This document shows, one piece after another, positions 1-7,242 of a stretch of DNA of 64,000 nt. The position numbers and the translations under genes are program-made. How positions within the stretch are numbered: position 1 is the stretch's first letter; the number at the start of each line of letters is the position of its first letter. Under the pieces are notes generated by a model. It was not told the origin of the DNA, did not search any database, and saw nothing but the letters and a program-made list of their open reading frames with translations. This DNA comes from Streptomyces chartreusis NRRL 3882 (GTDB lineage: Bacteria > Actinomycetota > Actinomycetes > Streptomycetales > Streptomycetaceae): contig NZ_LT963352.1 of assembly GCF_900236475.1 (NCBI RefSeq), forward strand, positions 5,646,001-5,710,000. The letters run 5' to 3'.

Positions 1-196
1 GCTTCGAGGTCGCCTCGATCAGCGGGGCGGCGTTGGCGGCGGAGCTGTTGCCGCCCAGCCAGACGGCGCCGTAGCCGAGTTCCTCCAGTTCGGCGGCGGC
101 CTCGGCGAGTTCGCCGCGCCGGTCCGGGTCCTCCGAGCGCAGCCCTACGCTCCAGATGCCGTAGCGGCCGACGGTTTCCTTCAGAGCGGTGGTCAT
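1..196 (-). CDS. LLM-class F420-dependent oxidoreductase, N-terminal fragment
   Basis: Only about the first 65 residues are inside the window; the gene runs off the left edge. The start MTTALKETVGRYGIWSVGLR, followed by an ELEELGYGAVWLGGNSS stretch, fits the first beta-strand and helix of the luciferase-like TIM barrel in actinobacterial F420-dependent oxidoreductases. A GGAGGG ribosome site lies 8 bases before the ATG. Substrate unknown. The family call rests on the N-terminus alone, so the exact subfamily is uncertain. Confidence 0.75.
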   Translation of the reverse strand, partial: MTTALKETVGRYGIWSVGLRSEDPDRRGELAEAAAELEELGYGAVWLGGNSSAANAAPLIEATSK

Positions 197-285
197 CGGT
201 TGGGATCCCTCCGGTTGGGCGCCATGCTTGATCATGCGTACAGCAGGTGCCAACCGGAGGGGGCCGCCGATGATTCCGGCACCGC

Positions 286-810
286 CTAGGGGGTGTTCAG
301 GAACCGCTCCAGGGCCTCGACCACGAACCGGTGGTCCTGGAGCTGCGGCAGCCCGGACACCGTCACCGCGCCGATCACGCCGACGCCCTCGACGGTGATC
401 GGGAAGGAACCGCCGTGCGCCGCGTACGTGTCGGGGTCGAGGCGCGAGGACTCCTCGAACGTCGTGCCCTTGGCGCGGAAGCGGGCGCCCACCAGGTAGG
501 AGGCGGAGCCGTAGCGCTCCACCACCCGGCGCTTGCGGGCGATCCAGGCGTCGTTGTCGGGCGTGGAGCCGGGCAGCGCCGCGTGGAAGAGCTGCTGGCC
601 GGCGCGGTGGATGTCGATCGCGACCGGGGCCTGCCGCTCCCGGGCCATGTCGACGAGGAGCGAGCCGAGCGCCCAGGCGTCGTCGTGGGTGAACCGGCGG
701 AACACCAGGCGGCGTTCCTCCTTCTCCAGCTCCTCCAGGCTCGGGGTGAGCTCCGGGTGGAACTTCGGGGTGAGCTCCTGGCTGTGCGAGGGGTTGCTCT
801 TGTGGGTCAC
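286..810 (-). CDS. UPF0303 / GlcG-HbpS-like heme-degrading-domain protein
   Basis: A 174-residue protein of the UPF0303 type (DUF336/GlcG-HbpS fold). Members of this fold bind or degrade heme, or have no known role. The family-like core runs from about residue 25 (LEELEKEERRL) through a DIHRAGQQLFHAALPGSTPDN segment to the glycine-rich FPITVEGVGVIGAVTVSGL segment near the end. The GTG start at 808-810 overlaps the TGA stop of the upstream oxidoreductase (807-809) as GTGA, so the two are translationally coupled and probably function together. An ATG-initiated reading further upstream would overlap the oxidoreductase by more than 200 bases and is unlikely. Confidence 0.85.
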   Translation of the reverse strand: MTHKSNPSHSQELTPKFHPELTPSLEELEKEERRLVFRRFTHDDAWALGSLLVDMARERQAPVAIDIHRAGQQLFHAALPGSTPDNDAWIARKRRVVERYGSASYLVGARFRAKGTTFEESSRLDPDTYAAHGGSFPITVEGVGVIGAVTVSGLPQLQDHRFVVEALERFLNTP

Positions 811-1904
811 AGGGTCACCGTCACCTTCTCGCGGGCCGAACGACGGGCGGCTTCCAGTACGTCCAGGGCGGCGGCCGCCTCCAGCGCGGTCACCGGGTTC
901 GGGGCCCCTTCCAGCAGGGCCTTGGCCACGGCCGCATAGTAAGCGGGGTAGTCGCCCGGGAGGGTGGGTTCGGGTCGGCCGCCTCCCGTGACCGGTGACT
1001 CGCCGGAGCCCACGCGGCCCCACAGCGACTCGGGCTCCGCGCCCCAGCCGGGCCCGGGGCGCCGGCCCTCGCGCAGGGCCGCCTCCTGGGGGTCGAGGCC
1101 GTACTTGACGTAGCCCGCGGCGGAACCCAGCACGCGGAAGCGGGGGCCGAGCTGGGCGGTCGTCGCGGAGACGTAGAGGTGGGAGCGGACGCCGCTGGTG
1201 TGCGTGATCGCGATGAACGTGTCGTCGTCCGTCTCGGCGCCCGGGCGGCGGATGTCCGACTCCGCGTACACGGCGGTCGCCGGGCCGAAGAGGACCAGCG
1301 CCTGGTCGACGACATGACTGCCGAGGTCATACAGCAGACCTCCGATCTCTGCGGGGTCGCCGGACTCCCGCCAGCCGCCCTTCGGCTTCGGACGCCAGCG
1401 CTCGAAGCGGGATTCGAAACGCCACACGTCGCCCAACTCGCCCTCGTCCAGCAGCTTGCGCAGGGTGAGGAAGTCGTTGTCCCAGCGGCGGTTCTGGAAG
1501 ACGGAGAGGAGCAGGCTGCGCTCCTCGGCCAGGGCGGCGAGCTCGCGGGCCTCGGCCGCAGTGCCCGCGACGGGCTTGTCGACCACGACCGGCAGACCGG
1601 CCTTGAGCGCGGTGGTCGCGAGCGGCACGTGCGTCTTGTTCGGGGACGCCACGACGACCAGGTCCAGCTCGGCGGCCCGGTCGAACAGCTCGTCCGGGCC
1701 GGCGGCGAGGCGCACGTCCGGGAACTCGGCGCGGGCCTGCTGCTGCCGTTCGGGGTTCGAGGTGACCACCGTGTCGAGGACGAGGCCCTCGGTGGCGGCG
1801 ATCAGCGGGGCGTGGAAGACGGAGCCGGCGAGGCCGTAGCCGACGAGGCCGACGCGGAGCGGCGAGCCCGGTGTGCCGGGCGTGCCGAGGGGTGTGCCAG
1901 TCAT
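807..1904 (-). CDS. Gfo/Idh/MocA family NAD(P)-dependent oxidoreductase
   Basis: A 365-residue sugar- or inositol-type dehydrogenase. An N-terminal Rossmann fold carries a GxGxxG-like VGYGLAG at about residues 21-27, followed by VVVASPNKTH and the VVDKPVAG strand with the conserved lysine typical of the family. The C-terminal alpha/beta domain carries GGLLYDLGSHVVDQAL, where the D..SH residues are usually catalytic or substrate-binding. The ATG at 1904 is preferred because an upstream in-frame ATG (1940) lies inside an inverted repeat that looks like an operator. It is divergent from a ROK regulator and coupled to the UPF0303 gene, so substrate-induced control by the ROK protein is likely. 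Substrate not identifiable. Confidence 0.9.
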   Translation of the reverse strand: MTGTPLGTPGTPGSPLRVGLVGYGLAGSVFHAPLIAATEGLVLDTVVTSNPERQQQARAEFPDVRLAAGPDELFDRAAELDLVVVASPNKTHVPLATTALKAGLPVVVDKPVAGTAAEARELAALAEERSLLLSVFQNRRWDNDFLTLRKLLDEGELGDVWRFESRFERWRPKPKGGWRESGDPAEIGGLLYDLGSHVVDQALVLFGPATAVYAESDIRRPGAETDDDTFIAITHTSGVRSHLYVSATTAQLGPRFRVLGSAAGYVKYGLDPQEAALREGRRPGPGWGAEPESLWGRVGSGESPVTGGGRPEPTLPGDYPAYYAAVAKALLEGAPNPVTALEAAAALDVLEAARRSAREKVTVTL

Positions 1905-1910
1905 GCCACC

Positions 1911-1937
1911 CACTTTCGCAACGCTGTTGCCAAAGTG
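1911..1937. promoter_or_regulatory. Inverted repeat, probable ROK-regulator operator
   Basis: Two 12-base arms, CACTTTCGCAAC and GTTGCCAAAGTG, are inverted around a 3-base centre with 11 of 12 positions complementary. The repeat lies between the divergent oxidoreductase and ROK regulator genes, directly upstream of the oxidoreductase start, where a bound repressor would block both directions. Symmetry, size and position fit a ROK-family operator. Binding by the neighbouring protein is inferred. Confidence 0.65.
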
Positions 1938-1960
1938 CAAGCGCCGGGGACAATGGTGGC

Positions 1961-3379
1961 GTGAACAGGGCGGACGACCGGACGGGCGCAGTGGGCGGAG
2001 CAGTGGGTGGAGTGGGCGGTATGGCGGGCTTGGCCGACACCGGAGCCGGAGCCAACCTGCTCGCCCTGCGCAGCCACAACGCGGCGCTGGTGCTCGACCT
2101 GCTGCGGACGGCCGGGCCCGACGGCATCAGCCGGCTCGAACTCGCCGAGCGGACCGGCCTCACCCCGCAGGCGGTCAGCAAGATCACGGCCCGGCTGCGG
2201 GAGGACGGGCTCGCGGCGGAGGCGGGGCGCCGCGCGTCGACCGGGGGCAAGCCGCGCACGGTGCTGCGGCTGGTGCCCGAGGCGGGGCACGCGGTGGGGG
2301 TCCACCTGGACCGGGACGAGGTCCGGGTGGTGCTCGTGGATCTGCGCGGGACGGTGGTGGGGGAGCGGCGGGCCGCGCTGGACCTGGGGGCCGGGGCGCG
2401 GGCGGTGCTGGCGGCGGTGACGGAGGCCGTGCGGGCGACGGTGGCGGGGGCCGGGCGGGTAGCGGTGGCGGGGGCCGGACGGGTGGCGACGGAAGCCGGG
2501 CCGGAAGGAGTGGCGGGGGCCGGGCGGGCGGTGGTGGCGGAAGCCGGGCCGGAAGGAGTGGCGGGGGCCGGGCGGGCGGTGGTGGCGGAAGCCGGGCCGG
2601 AAGGAGTGGCGGGGGCCGGGCGGGCGGCGGTGGCGGAAGCCGGGCCGCAAGGGGCAGCGGGAGCCGGACCGGCAGGGGGGACGGAGGTGCTGCCCGCCGG
2701 GCCGCTCCTCGCCCATGCCGGTTCCCTGCTCGGGGTGGGTGTGGCGCTGCCCGGGCCGCTCGACCACGCCCGGGGTGTGCTGCACCGGGTGACCGGTTTC
2801 CCCGAGTGGGACGGCTTTCCGCTGCGGGAGGCCCTGGCGGAGCGGCTCGGAGTGCCGGTCGTCGTCGACAAGGACACCAACGCGGCGGCACTGGGCCTGG
2901 CGGCCGGGGGCCAGAGCGGCTCCTTCGCGTACCTGCACCTCGGGACGGGGCTGGGGGCCGGTCTGGTCATCGGGGGGAGCGTGCACCGGGGAGCCCGGAC
3001 CGGGGCCGGGGAGTTCGGTCACCAGGTGATCCAGCTGGACGGCCCGCGGTGCACCTGCGGCGACCGGGGCTGCGTGGAGGCACTGTGCCTCGCAGCGGTG
3101 GCGCGCGGTGACGTCGAGGAGGCGGCGCGGGTGCTGGGAGCGGGCGCGGCGAACCTGGTGGGGCTGCTCGACATCGACGTCGTCCTGCTGGGCGGCAGGA
3201 CGGTGGCCTCGGAGCCGGAGGCGTTCGTGCGGGGGGTCGGGGCGGTGCTGGGGGCGCGGGCGCGTCGGACGGGGGAGGAAGCCGTGCCCGTGCGGGTCGC
3301 GCCGGGTGGGGGGCGGGTCGTGGCGGTGGGGGCGGCTCAGTCGGTGCTGGGGCCGGTGTTCGGGCGGGGGGTCGGGTGA
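1961..3379 (+). CDS. ROK family transcriptional regulator with internal repeat insertion
   Basis: A 472-residue regulator. A winged helix-turn-helix (LALRSHNAALVLDLL ... GLTPQAVSKITARL, about residues 28-90) is followed by the ROK sugar-kinase-like domain. This shows a DKDTNAAALG segment, the glycine-rich HLGTGLGAGLVIGG motif and the zinc-binding CTCGDRGCVEAL motif. The stretch between that motif and NLVGLLDIDVVLLGG is much shorter than in sugar kinases, consistent with a DNA-binding ROK protein rather than an enzyme. Between the two domains lies a low-complexity tract of 16-residue repeats (VAGAGRAVVAEAGPEG). GTG at 1961 is chosen; ATG at 2021 is an alternative. The last 43 bases overlap the convergent TetR-type gene. 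Confidence 0.88.
   Translation: MNRADDRTGAVGGAVGGVGGMAGLADTGAGANLLALRSHNAALVLDLLRTAGPDGISRLELAERTGLTPQAVSKITARLREDGLAAEAGRRASTGGKPRTVLRLVPEAGHAVGVHLDRDEVRVVLVDLRGTVVGERRAALDLGAGARAVLAAVTEAVRATVAGAGRVAVAGAGRVATEAGPEGVAGAGRAVVAEAGPEGVAGAGRAVVAEAGPEGVAGAGRAAVAEAGPQGAAGAGPAGGTEVLPAGPLLAHAGSLLGVGVALPGPLDHARGVLHRVTGFPEWDGFPLREALAERLGVPVVVDKDTNAAALGLAAGGQSGSFAYLHLGTGLGAGLVIGGSVHRGARTGAGEFGHQVIQLDGPRCTCGDRGCVEALCLAAVARGDVEEAARVLGAGAANLVGLLDIDVVLLGGRTVASEPEAFVRGVGAVLGARARRTGEEAVPVRVAPGGGRVVAVGAAQSVLGPVFGRGVG
2441..2670. repeat. 48-bp in-frame tandem repeats inside the ROK regulator gene
   Basis: Near-identical 48-base units begin at 2510, 2558 and 2606, with degenerate copies on both sides. The unit is a multiple of three and encodes 16 residues rich in Ala, Gly, Val and Glu. 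It lies between the DNA-binding and sensor domains. Copy number could vary between strains and would lengthen the interdomain linker. Confidence 0.9.
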
Positions 3380-4140
3380 GGCGTGCCGGTGGTGTCCGGG
3401 AAGATCCGCCGCAGGTGGTACTCCAGCACCGTCCGTACGTCCGCGAGTGAGCGGCGGCCGTGCAGGACGTCCAGGCCCAGCCCGATCGCTCCCGACACCA
3501 GCAGGTCGGCCTCGTGCACACGGTCGATGCCCGACGCGGTGCTCCCCGCGGCCTCGCCCACCCCGATGATCTCCGCGACCAGCCGCTCCAGCGGCTGCTC
3601 GGCGGCCAGGAAGACCTCCGCGAGCACCGGATCGGTGAGGCTGCGCGCGTAGTACGCCGTGAACACGCGCAGGGCGAAGGCGCGTTGCTCGTCCAGCGGC
3701 AGGAACTCGTCCAGCACCGCCCGCAGCAGCGCGCAGGGCTCCGTCATGTCGTACGGGATCCGTCCCCGGGCCAGACGCTCGTTCTCCTCGTGCAGCAGCC
3801 GCAGCGCGTCGACCATCAGGGCGTGCTTGGAGTCGAAGTGGTACTGCACGACCCGCAGCGACACCCGGGCCTCCGCCGCGATCCTGCGCATGCTCGCCGC
3901 CTCCAGCCCCTGCTCGGCCGCGATACGCCACACCGCCTCGGCGATCCGGCGCCGCCGGCGTGCCCGGACGTCCGTCGGCCGGGGCGCGGGCGGAGTGCCC
4001 GGGGCGGGCAGCGGCTGCCGGCGCCGGCGGTACGCCCGGGCCTGGCAGCTCCGGGAGCAGTAGACGGGCGGGCGGCCTCGGCCCGGACGGCGCGTGGGCT
4101 TGCCGCACACCGGGCACGCCCGCTCCTTTTCGTCACGCAC
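3337..4140 (-). CDS. TetR-type regulator with N-terminal zinc-ribbon-like domain
   Basis: A 267-residue regulator. Residues 9-32 carry four cysteines as CxxC-x15-CxxxC (CPVCGKP ... YCSRSC), a zinc-ribbon pattern, followed by a basic/proline linker. A TetR helix-turn-helix follows at about residues 60-110 (IAEAVWRIAAEQGLEAASMR, then ARVSLRVVQYHFDSK), then an alpha-helical ligand domain. A zinc ribbon ahead of a TetR domain is unusual. The GTG start at 4140 has a GAAGG close upstream. The last 43 bases overlap the end of the convergent ROK gene. Ligand and targets are unknown; paired GTGTGACGT boxes upstream may be its operators. Confidence 0.85.
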   Translation of the reverse strand: MRDEKERACPVCGKPTRRPGRGRPPVYCSRSCQARAYRRRRQPLPAPGTPPAPRPTDVRARRRRRIAEAVWRIAAEQGLEAASMRRIAAEARVSLRVVQYHFDSKHALMVDALRLLHEENERLARGRIPYDMTEPCALLRAVLDEFLPLDEQRAFALRVFTAYYARSLTDPVLAEVFLAAEQPLERLVAEIIGVGEAAGSTASGIDRVHEADLLVSGAIGLGLDVLHGRRSLADVRTVLEYHLRRIFPDTTGTPHPTPRPNTGPSTD

Positions 4141-4165
4141 GCCTTCACGATAGCGCGCCGAGAAA

Positions 4166-4247
4166 GTGTGACGTAAAGCGGAAGTGATGGGCTATCAAGG
4201 GCCCGTGCTCCTCTGTGGATTGATACGTTCGTAACGCAACGTCACAC
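4166..4247. promoter_or_regulatory. Paired inverted GTGTGACGT/ACGTCACAC boxes
   Basis: The 9-mer GTGTGACGT (4166-4174) recurs as its exact reverse complement ACGTCACAC (4239-4247), 64 bases away, between the divergent TetR-type gene and the small membrane protein gene. TACGTTCGTA, itself symmetric, lies between them. These are plausible regulator sites, possibly for TetR autoregulation. This is inference from symmetry and position only. Confidence 0.4.
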
Positions 4248-4282
4248 CGCTCCTCACGTCTCGTCCCCCGGAAGGGAAGGCC

Positions 4283-4501
4283 ATGAAGTACGACGTCCTC
4301 CAGGTTCTCGGCATGGTGATGCTGGTCGTGTGCGCCCAGGCACTCGTCCGGCTCCTCGTCGACAAGGGCGACCGGGGGCTGCTGGACGGGCTCCCCGGTG
4401 GTTTCCTCCCCACGCTGCTGGCCTACGCGGTCCTCACCGCCGCCGGTGTCCTCCTGACCGGCTGGGCCCACTCGCGCGCGAAGGCGCTGGGGCGCCGCTG
4501 A
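4283..4501 (+). CDS. Small membrane protein, unknown function
   Basis: A 72-residue protein with two predicted membrane helices (LGMVMLVVCAQALVRLLV and LPTLLAYAVLTAAGVLLTGW) separated by a short charged loop and ending in a basic tail. A GAAGGGAAGG ribosome site sits just upstream of the ATG, which supports translation. No motif is recognised. It is divergent from the TetR-type regulator, which may control it. Confidence 0.7.
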   Translation: MKYDVLQVLGMVMLVVCAQALVRLLVDKGDRGLLDGLPGGFLPTLLAYAVLTAAGVLLTGWAHSRAKALGRR

Positions 4502-4619
4502 GGGATCCTCTCCGGTCGCCTCGGGATGTCCGCCGACCGGGCGGATCCGGGCCGCCGTTCGGGGGTGTTACCGGCGACGTCGGCTAGCCACCGGTTCCCT
4601 CCGGCAATGTCACATCTCC

Positions 4620-5396
4620 ATGCGACTCTGCACGCCCGCTCACCTCTGCCTGGCGGCGGCAGCCGCCGTCCTGCTCACCGGGGCTCATCCGGCACACGCG
4701 GACGAGCCGGCGCCCGCCTGTGCCGCGCCGGACGACCACACCTTCCCGCTCACCACCCGCATCCACGGCGGACCCGACGCCTACACGGCCGGGGGCGGGT
4801 TCGGGACCTGGTACGTCGACCTGACCAACACCACCGACCGGCCGTGCACCGGCATCCACCCCGTCGTCGTGCTCGTCGACGACAAGCGGGCACTGGAGCC
4901 GTCGCAGCCCCGGCTGGAGTTCTTCGAGGGGGCGCGGGCGCACCCCGTGCGGTTCGAGAAGACGAGCGAGGACGAGCTCATCGGGGCGTTCGCCGACGAT
5001 GAGGACCGCTTCGCCGGGTTCACCGTCGGGCCGGGGAAGACCATCTCGGTCAAGGTGCGGCTCGCGGTCACCTCGGACGCCGTGCCGAACGACGTCACCG
5101 TCAACGCCGCCGTGGTGCAGCGGCACGACGACGACGGCGACTGGGTGGGGCAGTCGAACGACTACCGCTTCGGGATCGACCGTGCCGGGCCGATCGACGG
5201 GGGCGACGAGCCGGAGGCCGACGGTGGCACCGACTCCCACCCCGACTCCGAGGCGTCCGTCCCGCCCCGGGAGGACCGCTTCCCGTTCGCCGAGGAACTC
5301 GCCAGCACGGGAACCGGCGGCCGGCTCGCCGCGGCTGCCGCGACGGTGCTGCTCGCCGGGGGCGGTGTACTGCTCCTCGCCCGCCGGCGCCGCTGA
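4620..5396 (+). CDS. LAXTG-anchored secreted protein (sortase substrate)
   Basis: A 258-residue surface protein. It has a signal peptide with AHAD cleavage (about residues 1-27) and an extracellular beta-rich region with a GGGFGTWYVDLTNTT segment reminiscent of domains in other actinobacterial wall proteins. An acidic/proline linker follows, then a cell-wall sorting signal: LASTG at about 227-231, a hydrophobic helix and a terminal RRRR. LAXTG is the recognition form of class E sortases in Streptomyces. The class F sortase 2 kb downstream is a candidate partner, but motif preference makes a chromosomal class E enzyme more likely. The ribosome site is weak. Confidence 0.85.
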   Translation: MRLCTPAHLCLAAAAAVLLTGAHPAHADEPAPACAAPDDHTFPLTTRIHGGPDAYTAGGGFGTWYVDLTNTTDRPCTGIHPVVVLVDDKRALEPSQPRLEFFEGARAHPVRFEKTSEDELIGAFADDEDRFAGFTVGPGKTISVKVRLAVTSDAVPNDVTVNAAVVQRHDDDGDWVGQSNDYRFGIDRAGPIDGGDEPEADGGTDSHPDSEASVPPREDRFPFAEELASTGTGGRLAAAAATVLLAGGGVLLLARRRR

Positions 5397-5448
5397 GGCG
5401 GCAGGCGCAGCCGAGGCGGCAGACGCGACCGAGGCGGCGGACCCGACC
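5395..5448. repeat. 18-bp tandem repeats, three copies
   Basis: Three 18-base units beginning GAGGCGGC run head to tail from the stop codon of the LAXTG protein gene; a partial fourth begins at 5449 and leads into a terminator hairpin. They are not in the reading frame of that gene. They could be a decayed coding repeat left after an earlier stop arose, or a short simple-sequence expansion. Confidence 0.8.
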
Positions 5449-5450
5449 GA

Positions 5451-5473
5451 GGCGTCCCGCCTGTCGGGACGCC
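5451..5473. terminator. Hairpin terminator after LAXTG gene
   Basis: GGCGTCCCG and CGGGACGCC form a perfect 9-base stem around CCTGT, 55 bases after the stop. There is no clear U-tract, as is usual for Streptomyces terminators. Confidence 0.55.
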
Positions 5474-5570
5474 GTGAGCGGGCCATTCCCCAAGATCCGG
5501 CCACTGTCTAGGCTGGGGCTGCCTGGCACCAAGGCGGACGCTGGCACGCGTACGGCAGGAGATCCCGCAC

Positions 5571-6350
5571 ATGGCAGACCGCAAGCCCATCGAGTCGTGG
5601 CTCACCGACATGGACGGTGTACTCATCCACGAGGGCGTACCGATCCCCGGCGCCGACGCCTTCCTCAAGAAGCTGCGCGAGTCCGGGAAGCCCTTCCTGG
5701 TCCTCACCAACAACTCGATGTACACCCCGCGCGACCTGCACGCCCGGCTGCGCCGCATGGGCCTGGACGTGCCGATCGAGAGCATCTGGACCTCGGCCCT
5801 GGCCACCGCCCAGTTCCTGGACGACCAGCGGCCGGGCGGATCGGCGTACGTCATCGGCGAGGCCGGCCTGACCACCGCGCTGCACGACATCGGCTACATC
5901 CTGACCGACCACGAGCCGGACTACGTCGTCCTCGGCGAGACCCGCACGTACTCCTTCGAGGCCATGACGAAGGCGGTGCGGCTCATCCTCGGCGGCGCCC
6001 GTTTCATCTGCACCAACCCCGACGAGACGGGCCCGTCCACCGAGGGCCCGCTGCCCGCGACCGGCGCGGTGGCCGCGCTGATCACCCAGGCGACCGGCAA
6101 GAAGCCGTACTTCGCGGGCAAGCCGAACCCGCTGATGATGCGGACCGGGCTGAACGCCATCGGGGCGCACTCCGAGAGCAGCGCGATGATCGGCGACCGC
6201 ATGGACACGGACGTACTGGCGGGCATGGAGGCCGGGATGCAGACGTTCCTGGTGCTCACCGGCCTGACCCGGCCCGAGCAGGTCGAGGACTTCCCGTACC
6301 GGCCGTCGCAGGTCGTCGACTCCATCGCGGACCTCGTCGACCGGGTCTGA
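5571..6350 (+). CDS. NagD-like HAD-IIA family phosphatase
   Basis: A 259-residue cytosolic phosphatase of HAD subfamily IIA (NagD/pNPPase type). Motif I DMDGVL gives the Asp nucleophile at residue 13 and Asp15; motif II is LTNNS at 45-49; the C-terminal motif IV is MIGDRMDTDVLAGMEAG. The C2-type cap with FICTNPDETGP and the segment KPYFAGKPNPLMM match sugar- or nucleotide-phosphate phosphatases of this group. A role in metabolite dephosphorylation or repair is likely, but the substrate cannot be read from sequence. The gene lies alone between two cell-surface genes. Confidence 0.92.
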   Translation: MADRKPIESWLTDMDGVLIHEGVPIPGADAFLKKLRESGKPFLVLTNNSMYTPRDLHARLRRMGLDVPIESIWTSALATAQFLDDQRPGGSAYVIGEAGLTTALHDIGYILTDHEPDYVVLGETRTYSFEAMTKAVRLILGGARFICTNPDETGPSTEGPLPATGAVAALITQATGKKPYFAGKPNPLMMRTGLNAIGAHSESSAMIGDRMDTDVLAGMEAGMQTFLVLTGLTRPEQVEDFPYRPSQVVDSIADLVDRV

Positions 6351-6469
6351 GCCGGGAGGCAGCGGGCCGGAGCCCAAACCCGTCGCCACCCGTACGGAGC
6401 AGTGGCCGCGTCCCTGAGGATGCGGTGGCCCACCGTGCGGGGGAGGCTCCAGGCGTCTGGAGGTTCACG

Positions 6470-7240
6470 ATGGGTTCCCTGAGAGTCACTGTCTGTACGA
6501 GCGTCCTGGTCGCGGCCGCCCTCACCCCGGCGGCGTACGCGGTGGACGCGGGGGACGTCTCGGTGACCCCGGCGACCCCCGCGCCCGGCAGTGACGTCAC
6601 GCTCCGCGTGACCGACTGTGCGGAGAGGACGGCCGTCGCCCGCTCGGCGGCGTTCGTCGCGGACGCGCGGCTCACCGTCAGCGACGGTGAACTCGTCGGC
6701 GAGAGCCGCGTCCGCTCCACGCTCGACGCGGGGACGTACGCCGTGAAGGTCGCCTGCGGGGACGCCGAACGGACCGGCACGTTCACCGTCCGGGAACGAG
6801 TGGGCGAGGGGTGGCGGCAGTCGGCTTCCGGGACGGACGAGCGTCAGTCCGTGTCCGGGACCGGCGGGCAGCCGCCCGCACCCGGGACGGTCGGACAGCC
6901 GCCGGCACCCGGCACCGCGGGGCGGCCCCCCGCGCCCGGGACCGTCGGGCGGCAACCCGTGCCGGAGGGCGGTGGGCAGTCGTCCGCGCCCGGCGAGGAC
7001 GGGCAGCGGTCCGAGCCCGGGGGCGATGGGCGGCAGCCCGCCTCCCGGCGGCCCGGCGCGCACGCCTCGCCCGTGGCCCCGGTGCAGGCGGGCGGCGGCG
7101 GCGCGGCGGACCGCGTCGCCGCCGAGGACCGGGGGGCCGGTCCCGGTACGGCACAGGGGGTGACGGGTCTGGTCCTCGCGGGCGTGGCCGCGGTGGTCGT
7201 CGCACTGGGCGGTGTCCGCCGGAGCCGTGGAACGGACTGA
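6470..7240 (+). CDS. Secreted Pro/Gly-rich repeat protein upstream of sortase
   Basis: A 256-residue exported protein. It has a signal peptide (about 1-24, ending AAYAVDAG) and an Ig-like stretch with two cysteines (DCAERT ... KVACGD). A long linker of PPAPGT-type repeats (about 125-200) follows, then a C-terminal membrane helix and a basic tail (RRSRGTD). No LPXTG/LAXTG motif was found before the helix, so it is probably membrane-anchored rather than sortase-attached. GGAGG precedes the ATG. Its stop lies 2 bases before the sortase start, so the two are co-translated and probably function together at the cell surface. Confidence 0.78.
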   Translation: MGSLRVTVCTSVLVAAALTPAAYAVDAGDVSVTPATPAPGSDVTLRVTDCAERTAVARSAAFVADARLTVSDGELVGESRVRSTLDAGTYAVKVACGDAERTGTFTVRERVGEGWRQSASGTDERQSVSGTGGQPPAPGTVGQPPAPGTAGRPPAPGTVGRQPVPEGGGQSSAPGEDGQRSEPGGDGRQPASRRPGAHASPVAPVQAGGGGAADRVAAEDRGAGPGTAQGVTGLVLAGVAAVVVALGGVRRSRGTD

Positions 7241-7242
7241 CC

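Noticed and set aside
286..1023. Long start for the UPF0303 protein
   Set aside because: It would overlap the oxidoreductase by over 200 bases; the GTGA coupling at 807-810 is the better start.
2441..2670. CRISPR-like repeat tract
   Set aside because: Units are contiguous without unique spacers and lie in frame in a coding gene.
1871..3111. Long Gly/Arg-rich frame overlapping the ROK gene
   Set aside because: Only high-GC frame shadowing; low-complexity product and no ribosome site.
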